A DNA stretch of 64,000 nucleotides, taken from positions 1 through 64,000 of the forward strand of contig JAEPRB010000153.1 in the NCBI GenBank assembly GCA_016758965.1, written 5' to 3'. Of the stretch, positions 1 through 12,584 are shown in pieces. Every line of letters starts with the position of its first letter. Position 1 is the first letter of the stretch. A program made the translations under genes and the position numbers. The notes beneath the pieces were generated by a model. The model ran no database searches and was not told where the DNA came from. It worked only from the letters and a program-made list of their open reading frames with translations. Origin of the DNA: Circinella minor (taxonomy: Eukaryota; Mucoromycota; Mucoromycetes; Mucorales; Lichtheimiaceae).

Positions 1-111
1 GATTAATTATCTTAGTACCTTGTGTATTAATGGCGTTTGAAATCGCTTAATTTTCTAATTTAAAAACAAATTTCCACCCCTCTCCCATATCTTAAAGTTC
101 TTAATACATAG

Positions 112-448
112 ATTTTTTATAAAAAAGTTGTTATTTCAACATCTACACCATTAGGTGGTTATAATCCTTATCTTGGGATTACCTATATGGCTATTGGTGG
201 TATATGCTTACTCCTTGGTATGATATTTACCATCAAACATTGTATTAAGCCTAGGTAAAAAATAAGTTTTTTTTTTTCTCAACTTCCAACAAGTTTTATA
301 TATGAATAATATTAACAATGTATATATATATTGAATAATTAGATCACTTGGTGATACAACATATTTGTCATGGAATCAACCTGGTGGAGGTCTTCCTAAT
401 AATAAAAGACGTAATAAACCAGTAGTAAAAAGTCTTCATCAAGATTAA
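112..448 (+). CDS. CDC50/LEM3 family P4-ATPase (lipid flippase) subunit, 3' end only
   Basis: C-terminal part of a Cdc50/Lem3/Ros3 protein, the obligate non-catalytic partner of P4-ATPase phospholipid flippases in Golgi, endosome and plasma membrane. Exons 112-254 and 343-448 join in frame through a GT-AG intron and end at TAA 446-448. The first exon reads [20 protein letters not shown] followed by a hydrophobic stretch: the family's conserved ST..GG.NP.LG block leading into the second transmembrane helix. The second exon begins with [10 protein letters not shown], matching the family's cytosolic LGD..YLSWN motif, followed by a short basic tail. DNA before 112 looks like intron ending in TAG 109-111; earlier exons lie outside the window, or in the first few bases, where I cannot assign them. 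The family call is strong; which paralogue (CDC50, LEM3 or CRF1 type) cannot be told. Confidence 0.85.
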
Positions 449-823
449 AAGTATATTACTAACTATTTGGTTATTATTAAAACAACAACAAAAACATGAA
501 CCATTTGTATATTCCCCCCTTCTTTTTCTTTTATTTTTACTTGTTCATCATTCGTTTCGTTCCTTTTTTTTTTCTTAATATAAAAACTATACGTAAGAAT
601 TATTTTGTTTCTTTTTTTTAAAAAAAAATCTTTTTGGCTATCATTGAATATAAAAAGACACTCTGCAAAAATAGGTCAAATCAGCTGTATAAATTGATTT
701 CCCGCTTTTAGTTGATAACCGTTTCAAAAAAACGGGAAAGGGGTCAGCTACAACTTTTTTTTTCGGTTCTTTCTATTTTTATTTCTTTGAACATAATAAA
801 AGAGAAAAAGAGAAAGAAATATC
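449..823. other. Intergenic: CDC50 3' UTR and ATG27 promoter
   Basis: No coding sequence seen. It holds long pyrimidine tracts around 510-620 followed by A-runs, plausible 3' UTR and polyadenylation sequence for the upstream gene and promoter for ATG27. No defined motif could be supported. Confidence 0.5.
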
Positions 824-2530
824 ATGAAATTTCATCTCGGTTTGGCTCTAATCATTGGCGCAGCCACCTCCACATTAGGTGCTCAAGAATATTGTAATTC
901 CAAATATAAACCTTTTAATGATAAAGATATTGTATTTGATCTTTCAAAGTTCAATAGGTTTGACATTTTTCTTTATATATAATTATAAATTCCTTTTTCA
1001 AAGATATAAAATAGAAATATAAATATATAAAAAAAAAAAAAACGCAATTAAAAATATATATCTCCAAATGTAGAGTATTTACTATATCTCAGGACGAACA
1101 AACTCCTCCTTCTACAACTACTAATGAGGTCAAGATCAATATTTGCGATGAACTTCCAACACCCGATAAAACCGAAGCCAAAGATTTTTGCGATAAAGGA
1201 GCTGTAAAGTATTAGATATGTTGTGTGATAGACGCGTTAATCAGGAAAAATACTAATAAAAGACATTTATTTTTTAGTATATTTGCCGTCGATCTATTGT
1301 TAAAAGAGATGATCAAAAAATCATACATCAAATCCAAACTGTTGCTGGAGAATTCGAAAAAGATAAATTGAATCCTAGTTTTAAAGCAGCGGATGATAAC
1401 CAAGATTTCACTCAAAGTACGTTATTATTATTGTTACTATTACTATGAGGTTACAACAATATATATATATAGATATATTGTGTTTGAAACTAGTTATTAA
1501 AGTAAACTATTATTAGGTGGATCCAAAATTATTCTTTCATTGAATGGTGGTAAATATAATAATCAAGGACAATCTGCTCAAGTGACATTTGAATGTGACG
1601 CGAGTCAACAACGTAATGATGTATGGAAACCAAGTATATTTTTTTTTTGGAGGTGTTGGATGGGTGAAGTGGAAGAGATAGAGATGATGGGACATGTCAT
1701 TTTTTTTTCAAGTGCGACCTAGTGTCTCAATTTCTCATTTTGCTACGCAAATGCTTTTTTTATACGTGTTCAATTTTTATTAGAACCCATCCGAACCTAC
1801 TTTAACTTCTTATCAAGGCAACGTTATGTCATTAAATTGGAAAACTGTTTTTGCTTGCGGGTAAGTGATGTTATTATTTTATTTGGTTTTTTTTTTTTTT
1901 TTTTTGCAAGTGTAAAAATAAAAGCTAATACCGTCTTATGTATTATTAGTATTAAAGAAGGTGATGCTCCTTCAACACCTCCTCCCGCTCCTCCATCTGA
2001 TGGTAATGAAGGTTCTGGTGATACCAACGAAGGCATGTCAGGTGCAGGCGTATTCTTTACCATGTAAGTTTTTATTTTATGGATGATAATAATAAAAAAT
2101 GAAGGTAAATTTACTCTTAAACAAGAATAAATAATTGATTTGTTGTTATTACGTATTAGTGTTTTTGTATTACTTGGAATCTATTTTATTGGCGGTGCTT
2201 TTTATAACTTCAAGATGTATAATGCAAGAGGTCTTGACCTTATACCCCATCGTGGTAAGTTGGTTAAAAATAAAATACTTTAATTATATTCGATACCATT
2301 TTGTTAATAAAAATGTGTTTTTTTTATCGTTTCATACAGATTTCTGGCTTGATTTACCATACTTGATCAAGGTAAGACTTTATTTATTTTCAAATGTTTT
2401 ATTTATAAGTAATTTATGGGGTTTTGTTCACTAACAAAGAATGAATTAATATTATTAGGACTTAATATCTCATCTTATTGATTCCATCATGTCACATCGA
2501 CGAGGAAGTGGAGGTTATGTTTCTGTTTAA
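824..2530 (+). CDS. ATG27: Atg27-like autophagy membrane protein
   Basis: Nine exons: 824-957, 1074-1203, 1278-1416, 1517-1620, 1784-1860, 1950-2063, 2160-2254, 2340-2371, 2459-2530; 298 aa with phase kept throughout. Atg27 is a type I membrane protein that cycles between vacuole, Golgi and Atg9 vesicles and supports Atg9 traffic in autophagy. Visible: an N-terminal hydrophobic signal peptide (about residues 1-20) ending near LGAQE, a lumenal mannose-6-phosphate-receptor-like domain with several cysteines, a Pro/Gly/Asp-rich linker, one transmembrane helix near residues 226-248, then the Atg27 tail GLDLIPHRDFWLDLPYLIKD. The protein ends in YVSV, fitting the YxxPhi sorting signal that in yeast Atg27 (family knowledge) directs AP-3 transport. 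Length is close to the family's usual 250-300 aa. The donor at 1621 was chosen over a GT 13 bases later because only it keeps the NPSEPT reading frame. Confidence 0.9.
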
Positions 2531-2928
2531 AAAAAGGAAAAGGAATGATTATATTACTTTTTTTTAGAGAATTTTTTGTTATATCTTATTATTAATTGAA
2601 CCTTATAACATATAAATATGAATATATATCTTAACACTATTATTACTATTAGTATATAATCATACACAACCTAACAACATATATGTAACACATTTTTTTT
2701 TCCATTGTTTGGTATCTTTTTATTATTATTAACATTTATGGAAGAACTTATATTATAACTATAGAACAGCAAAAAGAAAAATATGAATTGAATTGAAATG
2801 AAATGAAATGTAAACAAACTGCGAAAGGTAGAGAAGAAATACAAAAGGAAAGGGAGAACAATAAATATGTATAAAAAGATTTCCAATTCAAAAGTCAATG
2901 TGACCAAGGAAAAAAAAAAGTATTTTTT
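2531..2928. other. Convergent intergenic region, ATG27 / bZIP gene
   Basis: Shared 3' space between two convergent genes. A/T-rich with T8-T10 runs and several AATAAA-like strings that could serve as polyadenylation signals on both strands. No gene is supported; the open frame on the minus strand here is low-complexity Phe/Ile-rich translation of T-runs. Confidence 0.5.
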
Positions 2929-4603
2929 TTAACAGCTAGACAAAGGTTGTTGTTGTTGTTGTTGCTGAGATGATGAACTTGCTGCAGCTAATTCTTCAGC
3001 TGGCTTCAAAGGACAAAGCTGTTTTCGACAATAATCCATTCTTTGGGCACAGTTATAAAATTCAGTCATCACCTTATAGGCACATCTTTGAACAAGTGGT
3101 ATAAGATATTGGGTTGGACAACATGGTTTAATAGTTTTGGCTTGTTCTTGTGCTTTTCCATCCTCTTGCTTTTGTTCTTGTCCTTTTTCTTCTTGACTAT
3201 TATCTTTTTCTTCACCCTTTTCTGTAATAGATGCGGGAGAATTGGTAGAAAGTGATATCTTAAAAAATTCTTGTAATAATTCATGAGTTAATTCAGATTG
3301 TGTTTTCGTAATAGCACCAACGAAATGTTTCGTATTAAAAGAAACAAGTGTTCTATCATCTGTTTCATCTTCTTCTATTTGAGATGCCAGTGGCATCAAA
3401 GTAGCTGTTGTCTTAATCAATTCTTCAGTACTCATGGACATAGTATGATCGACAACAATGGACATTAATGCAGGAGCCAAAAGTGGATATCTTTGGAAAG
3501 TATCTCGAACATCAAATAAAGTGGCTGGATTTGTTTTTCCTTGAGATTTATCCAAGATACGAGACCAATCCCAACGAGGAATAGCTGCGTGAGAAAGCCA
3601 AGTGGAATCAGGGATAATAAAGTCCCATGTTTCGTTGTTGCTGTTGGTATCTTCAATGAAAGAGGAAGGTGAGAGAGATGATGAGGTATTACTATTAAAA
3701 TCAGTTTCAAGAGTGTCAAATAATGTATCTTCAGGTGATGACATGGTGTTGGCAAATGTAAGTTCAGGAATAGTGGAAAGCAAGTCATCTGGTGTTGTTG
3801 TTTGTTGTTGTTGTTGCTGTTCTTGATTTATAGTAGAGGAATCAATTATAGTATTTGTTGTAATACCTTGTCGAGATAATAATAAATCCACACGAAGTTG
3901 ATCATTTTCTTTACGTAAAGTACCCACAATCCCATACATATTCTTGACTTCCAATTTAAGTTGTGATTTTTCATTTTCTAATTGTTCAACTTGTTCTTCG
4001 AGTGTTGTAATATAATCTATAAAATTTTCCATAAAATAAAAAGTCAGATAAAAGTTTACATACTGAGATTAAGCATAATGCCAAGTATATACCTTTTCTT
4101 CTCTGTCTAAAGTTACGTGCTGAAATCTTGTTTCGTAGCTGTCTTCGTTCCTTGGATGTCATTTTCTTCAATTGAGAATCAGTAACATGACAATCATCGT
4201 TATTGGAAACACGAAAATCAAGACGACCTGTAGTAGGTTGAAGTTTCTTATCCAACGGTTCTGTTGTTGTTGATCCATGAGGATTGAAAGGTTTTAAAGT
4301 TGTTTTGGATGAAACTTGTTTCTGAATAATAGGTTGTTCTTTGACACTTTCATTATTGCTGTCAGTGATACTACTTGTACTGCTACTGGTTCCACTTATC
4401 TGTTGATTACTACTATTACTGTTGTTGCTATTTACAAAAGTCGATTGATGAATATCGTTCCAATCATGAAACAATAAATCATTAATACATTGCTGATCAG
4501 GTGATAAAGTATTTTTTTGCTCAGGTTGTTGTTGCTGTGAAGTATTCAAAAGATTTTGATCAAGAATCCAATCAACAAGGTTATTATTATTGTTGTTTTC
4601 CAT
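2929..4603 (-). CDS. bZIP transcription factor
   Basis: Two exons on the minus strand, 4603-4093 and 4016-2929, intron 4092-4017; 532 aa. The splice joins the basic region to the zipper: SKERRQLRNKISARNFRQRRK (about residues 150-170) continues directly into DYITTLEEQVEQLENEKSQL. The basic region has the N-x7-R spacing of DNA-contacting bZIP domains, and heptad leucines run to about residue 215. The N-terminus is Asn/Gln/Ser-rich; the C-terminal half carries a long acidic segment, a Glu/Gln/Lys-rich stretch and a terminal poly-Q, typical of disordered activation regions. Role (known for the family): nuclear dimeric DNA-binding regulator. The target genes cannot be told; the RRQLRNKISARNFRQRRK type is widespread among fungal bZIPs and does not fix an orthologue. 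Confidence 0.88.
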
Positions 4604-7600
4604 TTTTTTGTTTCCTTAGTTACAAATAAAAAATTGAAAACCAAAAATGAGTTGAGTGAGTAAAGGTAAAGGAACAAGGAAGAAAAGTAAAAAGAAAAAA
4701 AAGAAAAAAAAAAAGGGTTAAAAAAAAAAAGAAATTATTATTAATATTTTTGTTCCCGAGATATTTCCCCCAATTAAATTATTAATTTTTTAGTGGAACC
4801 CATATAAAAAATATTATATCTTTAACACGATGCATATCCTACCCGAGTTTTTGACTCAAAAAAATAATAATCTTTTGGATTGCCAAGCTCTTCCTTTGTA
4901 TATCCAAATCCATCAATTTCAAATCTTTTTTTTTCCTTTTCTTTTTACTATTATGATTATTACTTTTCTTTTATCTTCATAGACAATATTCCGCTACCTT
5001 GCAGGATAAACCATCCAATTATATACTTATTATACATAGATTGTAATTTTTTAATTGGAACAACGAAAAAAAAAAAAAAAAAAAAAGAAAAGGGCTATTG
5101 TTATTTACCGCTGAGTTAGATTTCTTTGCCAAGGTCCATACCATATAAGGAAGCGTCGTAAACCTGCCTTTTTTGGAAAAGGCCCAGGATCTTCAGCCAT
5201 CAACGTGTCTTCATCCTTGTTAATTTTTCTTCTGCCAAACGTTCCTGTTGATTTCAAAATATTTATAAATGTTTTTGTTTTACCCACGAGATAAAAGTAT
5301 TGAATTATCTTTTATGGAATATTCCATTATACTAAATATGCTTTTGTTTTTTTCAATCGCAAACCATTACTTCTTTATATTATACTTCAGTGCTTTTTAA
5401 ATGATTACCTAATAATATTTTTTTTAAGATATAAAGCGAGCTTTTTATGCGTATTTTAAGGAGAAGGAACACCACAAAAGGATATCTATAACTTTATATT
5501 ATAAGTATTTATCAAGTTTTCCACTAATGTGGCATATTAAAAAATCGATTAAATTGGAATCAGCTGTTTAATATTTTACCTAACTGTGAAGACCTTGATT
5601 GTTCTATAATAAAACCGATGATTTCCACGCAACGTACTTGGTTAGGTACCTTCGTTTGGAAAAAAAAAGAGAGAGAGAAAAGGAAGTAATATTTATAAAA
5701 AAAAATATGATGAGTAGTAATATAATACAAAAGTGGTAATCAATAATAACTAGAATGGCATCAGTATCATCATTCCCCGCTCTATTTAGTTAAACTTTTT
5801 CTCGCATAATATGCACGTTTAAGCTCTTTTTAAGGTAATTATAGTTTCTTGATAAAATTTCAATATTTAAGTTAACACATATATTGGTCCCGCCATTGCT
5901 ACCAAGACTGCAAAAAGAATCAGCCTAATAAATGCTACGAATACGCATTCGACAATACACTTTTGGGAGCACTACGTACGTACAGTTTGATAATAACTAG
6001 TTTTCTTTTTATCGTGCACAAAAAAAAATTAGCAATGAAGAACAAAATAAACATGATAGCATAAATAATAATAAAAAAACGAAAAATAAGACTGAGATAG
6101 ACGACACAATCAGAGCGAAAACCCAAAGAACACATTAACATTGTCATCACCAGCGAGAGTAGCAAGGCTAAAACGAGATGTTTGCTATCATATAAATAGG
6201 AACAACAAGTAAGTAACTAGAATTGAGCAATGATACACTTGTTCCTGACGGATTTTATAAACAGAATGAATAATAATCAAAATTCTGACAAAAGAATATT
6301 CTTTATAAAAAAAAGGGCAATAATGCTAATAAGCCATCAAAAGCTTTTTTTTATACACTCGCGTACTTTAAAAGTCTACGGCATCAAATGTTACAAGAGT
6401 AATATTGAAGTTTCTCGTACACCCAAGTTCATTTCAACTTATTATTGGTGTTGGCTTGCAACTCTCTATTTGGGATTCTTGTTGTATAAAAATCATTCGC
6501 ATACAACTTTCAACTTCAAAAAATTCTTTTTATCAGGTTTCATTACTCACTACCTTTGTCCACGCCACCTGTATTTCAATTTTCATGGTGTCTGACACTC
6601 ACACTTTTCTTTAAGTTCATATCGAATTCTAAAATATAAGCATATGTAGTCAAAACAAAAATGTCATTGCGGGGACAAGCCAAGAAAGATAAACAGGAGT
6701 TATTTTCAACAGTAGAGTGTATATTGTTCAGTAGCAATTACGAATCTATGTTATGATCATGACTAGTTATATACATCAATATACTGAGACATGATGAAAA
6801 GAAAATTATAAAGAAGGTTGTATATTGTGTAAGTAGAAGTTTATAATATACTGTTTTCTTGAGGTGTCAAGACTACACAGGTCTACTTCTTTGTCGCAAA
6901 TTATATATACAAAAAGAAGTATTATCATAGAAAGTTCTAACCAAAGCTCTAAATTTTGTAACTATACATACCTGGGATTCGGAAAAGTTCAGGGTGTCAT
7001 AAAGAAAGAATAGTAACATTATAATTGTTCACATTTCCACATACAATATATCTTATACGTACTTGATATAAAAGAAAATAATTTTTGGTTAAGATACAAT
7101 GATATTTATTTATATTATATGCGTAACCTAATTTATGCTTACCATCATAATTATACTCAGTGAGTTAATCACATGAAAACACAGTACATAAGTGTATTTT
7201 TTCATGCCACTTTTTCTTAGCTATTGGATCATAAATAAAAATTCTTACTGAATATCGCTTAGGTTTGAAATCCACAAGCAATTATCAATTCATTTGTTCA
7301 TAATAAAGTCTTATGTAGCTTATTTATTTTTATAAAAAATATGTTCGTTGATTACAATAAATACGTAATACATAGCATAGATGAATGAAAATATAAAAGC
7401 CAATAAAAAAGTATTATTTCTTTTGTTGCTATGTGACAATAGTATAAAATATTTAAAAATCAAAAATGAAAGGTTACTATGGTGACTGATAGGGTGTCCA
7501 TAAGAATTCTGATTCATACTATCAAGTGACGAATTGCTTTATGGTTACATGCATAGGTAATAAACACCAATTTCAACGCATAAAAACTTGTGTCGGACTT

Positions 7601-7706
7601 TTTACTTTTAGAATTGTGTGAAGAAAATTTAGTTTCAAAGCATTTTTTTTTCTTGGATATTTGTAACTTTTTTTTTTCTACTTTACAAAACAAACCTTCT
7701 TTATAC
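4604..7706. other. 3.1-kb intergenic region between divergent bZIP and RAT1 genes
   Basis: Contains the promoter of the bZIP gene (4604-about 4870, purine-rich tracts) and of RAT1. Between them I see AT-rich DNA with TACGTA motifs and A/T runs. Except for a small open frame at 5105-5287 (listed separately) no reading frame looks protein-like. An open frame at 6230-6595 has no recognisable motif and normal intergenic composition. No tRNA or rRNA gene was recognised. Confidence 0.5.
5105..5287 (-). CDS. Unrecognised 60-residue open frame, possible exon or gene relic
   Basis: An ATG-to-stop frame of 60 residues on the minus strand, noticeably richer in G/C than its surroundings and with a protein-like composition (for example GTFGRRKINKDED, GPFPKKAGLRRF and IWYGPWQRNL). 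I do not recognise it. It could be a short gene, one exon of a gene whose other exons I cannot see, or a remnant of an inserted element. No clear donor or acceptor at its edges links it to another exon. Confidence 0.2.
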   Translation of the reverse strand: MGKTKTFINILKSTGTFGRRKINKDEDTLMAEDPGPFPKKAGLRRFLIWYGPWQRNLTQR

Positions 7707-10700
7707 ATGGGTGTTCCAGCATTCTTCAGGTATAATAGTAATAAATAATTATTAATATCAAAAGAATAGTTATATTAATCATAAAATATATATTCTTTGG
7801 AAAAAATAGATGGCTGTCGGATAAGTTTCCACGGGTCGTAAGTAAAGTTATTGAAGAAATTCCTAAAGACATTAATGGCAATCTTATGCCTGTCGACACT
7901 ACACAACCTAATCCTAATGGTGAAGAATTCGATAATCTTTATTTGGATATGAATGGTATTATTCATCCATGTTGTCACCCAGAAGGAAAAGTACGAGATC
8001 GATCTTAATTTTAATATATATAAGAAGAAAGTCAATGAAAAACTTTTTCATGGTATACTAATTTATTTTATATCTTAAAAATGTATAAATGATAGCCTGC
8101 TCCAGAAACTGAAGATGATATGATGATTGAGATCTTTGATTATCTCGATCGTATTGTGGATATTGTACGACCTCGACAAGTTTTATATATGGCGATCGGT
8201 AAACTATTTTTTTTTTTTACTTTTATTTTATTTGAGATCTGGTTTATATTGCTGTGGTAATAATTCGAAAAAAAAAATTATAGACGGTGTCGCTCCTCGT
8301 GCAAAAATGAATCAACAACGATCACGTCGTTTCCGTGCTGCACAATTGGCAGAAGCTGAACGTGAAGCTGCTGAAAGTGTTGAAAAACAATTGAAAGGTA
8401 AATAGAAATAAAAATAAGAAAAGGAATAAATAAGGAAAGTATTTTTTAATAAAAATTATAATATTATATAAATATAGAAATTGGTCAAGAACACCAACTT
8501 CCCGAAAAGAAAGCTCATTTCGATTCCAATTGTATTACACCTGGTACACCTTTCATGGCTCATTTAGCTACCTGTTTAAGATATCATATCGCTGCAAAGC
8601 AAAATAGCGATCCTTTATGGAAAAATGTATGCTAAAAAAGAAAGATGTGGGGATATAGGAACGAAAATAGTTTATGAATGGTATTAGAAACTGAATTTTT
8701 TTGGGATATGTCTGTGTTATAGCTTAAAGTTATTTTGTCAGATGCAACAGTACCAGGAGAAGGTGAACATAAAGTAATGGAGTATATCCGTGTTCAACGT
8801 TCAAGACCTCAACATAATCCCAACACATCACATGTTATTTATGGGTTGGATGCTGATTTAATTATGCTTGCCCTTGGAACACATGAACCTCACTTCAAAG
8901 TATTACGTGAAGATGTCTTTTTCCAAGATAAAAACACTTGTCGTATTTGTAATAAACCAGGTCATTATGCTAATCAATGCACAGGTAAAACATAATTCTT
9001 AGAAACTATAATTTACAGGGGGAAGAAGGGAGATATTAGTTTTTATTTTTTATCACTAACAAAAATATAACATTTATAAATATGTAGCTAATGCTGAAGC
9101 AAGTGGTGTGGAAACATTAAATAATAAGGAAGAGCAAGGAAGTAGTCTTAAGCCATATGTATTCCTTCACGTCAACATTCTTAGAGAATATTTAGAACAT
9201 GCTCTCAAATTTGAAATTGCTGGTATTCCGTGGAATATTGAACGTGCTATTGATGATTGGGTTTTCATGTGTTTCTTTGTGGGTAATGACTTTTTACCTC
9301 ATCTTCCTTCATTGGAAATTCGTGAAGGTGCTATTGCTACCCTTAGTACATTATGGAAACAATGTTTACCATTGATGGGTGGATATATGACTAATAATGG
9401 AGATGTAAGATATATTCTTTCGATCAACGAGTTGCTTTTTTTTTTGTTGAGTGGGGCGAGTTCAATTCTTGGTTATAAAATGCATGTATAAACTTTTACT
9501 GACTATATAATTTATTTATTTTAGGTCGATTTAAAACGTGTACAAGTACTTGTGTATGAGCTTGGTAAAATGGAAGATGAAATTTTCCAAGAACGAAGAA
9601 ACAGTAAGATTTTAGATTATATAATTTTTCATGTTAAGAAAGGAAAACAAATGGGAGAAAAGAGGGAAATACAGAAGTAATAATAATTCATAAAATGCTT
9701 TTATCTTATTTAGAGGAAGAAAGACGCGCTCGTAATGCCAAACGTAGAAAAATGGAACGTGAGATGCAACAAGAAGGAGGTGGACAGCGTAATGTTCCTC
9801 AAGGCCTTGATTTTGGTGCTATGACAGCTATGCCAGTGAATCAATTCAACTCGGGTATATCCAATAGTGCTGTTGTAGCTAATCGATCTGCGTTAAGAGT
9901 TGAAAATCAAAGTGCTGCAGCAGCATTGAAGGCTGAACTAATGGGTGGTGGTAGTAATGAACCAACTGACACGGTCCAAGAGCCCGCTGCACCTGAAGTA
10001 CCTGAAAGTATTGATGGAGATGAAAGAGGTACTAAACGTAAAGCCTCAGAGATAGAAGATGATAATGAAGATGTAGAAGAAGAAGAAGAGGAAGATGATG
10101 CACCTAGTCAAACAGAAGAAATCGATTTGGAAGCAAAAGGAAAGGCAATCTTAAATAAGGTTGCTACAGATAAAAAGGCTGCTGACCAGGCCGCGCGGGA
10201 ACGTGACCCTGATGATGCTGTTCGGTAAGTTATGTTTCAAGTGACATACATGGGTAAAGTGTATGGTAATTTTAATTTATTTTTGTTCGTATAAAATATA
10301 GATTATGGGAGAATGGATGGAAAGAGCGTTATTATAGATTAAAGTTCGGAATAGAGCCAACTGACCAAGAAGCTATTAAACAGTAAGTTAAATTTCAATC
10401 TTGTTTTTTTTTTCATTGAGGCTTTGAAGTGATATTTATTAACACGTGTGTTTTTATAATTATGTTTTAGTATTGTTCAATCTTATTGCGAAGGTCTTGT
10501 TTGGGTATTTAAGTATTATTACAAGGTAAAGAAAAACAAAGCGTTTTGTTTATTCGAGTTAATCCAGTTTGTTGTTTTTTCTAATCTTTTTTCTAAAAAT
10601 ACGTGTAATATTAGGGTTGCGCATCTTGGTCTTGGTATTATCCATATTACTATGCTCCCATGGCATCCGACTTTGTCAATATTGATTCATTTGATATAAA

Positions 10701-12220
10701 TTTTGAAAAGAGTGCTCCTTTGAAACCATTTGAACAATTGATGGGTGTATTACCTCCAGCAAGGTAAGGGACTCATATTCTTATATTGAGGTGTATATTA
10801 AAAGTTTATTTTGTTACTAACTTTTAACCTTTTTTTTTGTTCACAATTTTAGTCGTGATCATATACCAACTGTATTCCATCCTTTAATGATTGATGAAGA
10901 TACTTCTACTATTATTGATTTTTATCCTACCGAATTCGATGTAGATATGGATGGCAAAAAGTTTGCTTGGCAAGGTAAAGTGTAAAAGAAAAATGATACA
11001 AGGAAAGAATAATATGAAAATACAGTAATACTTATAATTGATATTTTTATTCATTTATTTAGGTGTGGTTAAGTTACCATTCATTGACCCAAAACGATTA
11101 TTAGAAGCCATGGCACCACTCTATGACCAATTATCAGAAGAAGAAAAAATACGAAACTCTGAGGGCCCTAATGTTCTTTATGTTGAAGAATCACACAAAC
11201 TATATAATTCAATCAGTACTGTTTATACAAAGCGTATGTCTGATGAGCGATTACCATTGGATACACAATTAAGTGATGGTATGACGGGTTCAGTTGATAA
11301 AGATTCAGAATGTATTCCACGAAGTACCCTTAGAAGTCCACTTCCAAGCCATGATCTTGCAGATATTGCTAATGATAAATCTATCAGGTAAATAATACAA
11401 ATGAATATATAATAAATAGAGAATGAGGGGGTGAGGGAGTTTATTGATTGACAGATTATAAATTTTATCTAACTTGTTTGATTATTCTAGTGTAACATAT
11501 AATCTTCCTGAATTACCAGACGATTATATCTTTTCTTCAAATTTATTACGGGATGTTAAGGCAGATAGAAATATTTTGAGTCATGATGATATTCAAGCAG
11601 CCACTTTTGAAAAACAACAATACCCTCGCCGAGGCAATTATCAAAACAATAACCGTGGTTGGTCTTCTCAGATTGACCAAATGGAAGATTACAGAGACCA
11701 GTAAGTTGTTTTTATTTCAATTTATTTTGATTTGGTAGTAGTAAAATTATTGCTCTCTTTTACTGACTCGGATATTAATTCAATGATTTTTTTTAGTAAT
11801 AACCAAAGACGTCATAATAGAGGAGGTTATCAAGGTGGAGGTGGTCATTATGGCCGAGGTGGTGGTTATCAAGGTGGTCATCATAATGGATATAATAATA
11901 ATTATGGTGGTGGATATCAACAAGGTGGCTATGGTGGTCAAAATGGTCAGTACGGTAACGCTTATGGTGGTTATCAGCAACAGCCACAACAACAACAATA
12001 CTATAATCAAGGTGGCTATGGAGGTGGATATAATAATAATAATAACTATCGTGGTGGTTATAACAACAATTATCATAATCAAGGTCGAGGCGGTTATCAA
12101 CCAAGAGGCGGACGAGGTGGTAGAGGTGGACATCATCATAACCAATATAATAGTAACAACAATCAATCCCAACGTTGGAGTTACGGAAACTATTATAACA
12201 ATAATCGCAATCAATATTAA
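7707..12220 (+). CDS. RAT1: 5'-3' exoribonuclease 2 (Rat1/Xrn2)
   Basis: Sixteen exons starting at 7707, 7810, 8096, 8284, 8478, 8723, 9088, 9525, 9714, 10302, 10471, 10615, 10853, 11063, 11491 and 11797, ending at TAA 12218-12220; 1034 aa, all phases consistent. Nuclear 5'-monophosphate RNA exonuclease acting in transcription termination (torpedo), rRNA/snoRNA 5' trimming and RNA decay. Visible: N-terminal [15 protein letters not shown], acidic catalytic motifs [28 protein letters not shown] and [13 protein letters not shown], and a CCHC zinc knuckle [14 protein letters not shown] at about residues 263-276, a mark of the Rat1/Xrn2 rather than Xrn1 branch. The conserved [12 protein letters not shown] and [15 protein letters not shown] blocks follow. 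The C-terminal about 140 residues, mostly the last exon, are an RGG/GGY/NQ-rich tail expected to bind RNA and be disordered. Antisense open frames over this tail are artefacts of its repetitive codons. Confidence 0.96.
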
Positions 12221-12584
12221 AAAAAAAGTTATTTATATACGAGTACATATATACGAACCAAATCAAAACAAAACACATATATATACACACACATTTGTTA
12301 ACACATCCAAAATATGTAAAAAAAAACTTTCTCTACTTTTTCAATCGTTTCGTTTTTATAAATAATATTCATTTCTTCATTATTATCATTACTGTTATTA
12401 TTAAAAAGAATTGTTCAAAATATTTTTTTTTTACATGAAAAAGGAAAGGAATTTGGGAAGTAATATACGTGTGAAGAGTCAAAGGAAAATGAGAGGGAAG
12501 GAAAGGGAAATTGTAAAATGATATATAAATATAAATATGATAATTAATTATGATATTGGTGGGTGATGATAGTGGGCGGGGGGT
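12221..12584. other. Convergent 3' region, RAT1 / PPR gene
   Basis: Shared 3' space. Contains AATAAT/ATTAAA-like A-rich strings and T9 runs fitting polyadenylation signals in both orientations, and a purine-rich tract (about 12435-12510). No coding region is supported. Confidence 0.5.

Noticed and set aside
6230..6614. Overlapping 121- and 69-residue frames
   Set aside because: No recognisable motif, composition like intergenic DNA, and two frames compete; not convincing as genes.
6990..7500. GGGTGTC-ATAAG-like strings at about 6991 and 7489 resembling the subterminal motif of the 14.5-kb MITE
   Set aside because: Only about 12 bases match, both in the same orientation, with no terminal repeats or duplications.
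11780..12365. Several long frames on both strands over the RAT1 3' end
   Set aside because: They are shadows of the repetitive GGT/AAT/CAA codons of the RGG/GGY tail; the spliced Rat1 frame explains the DNA.
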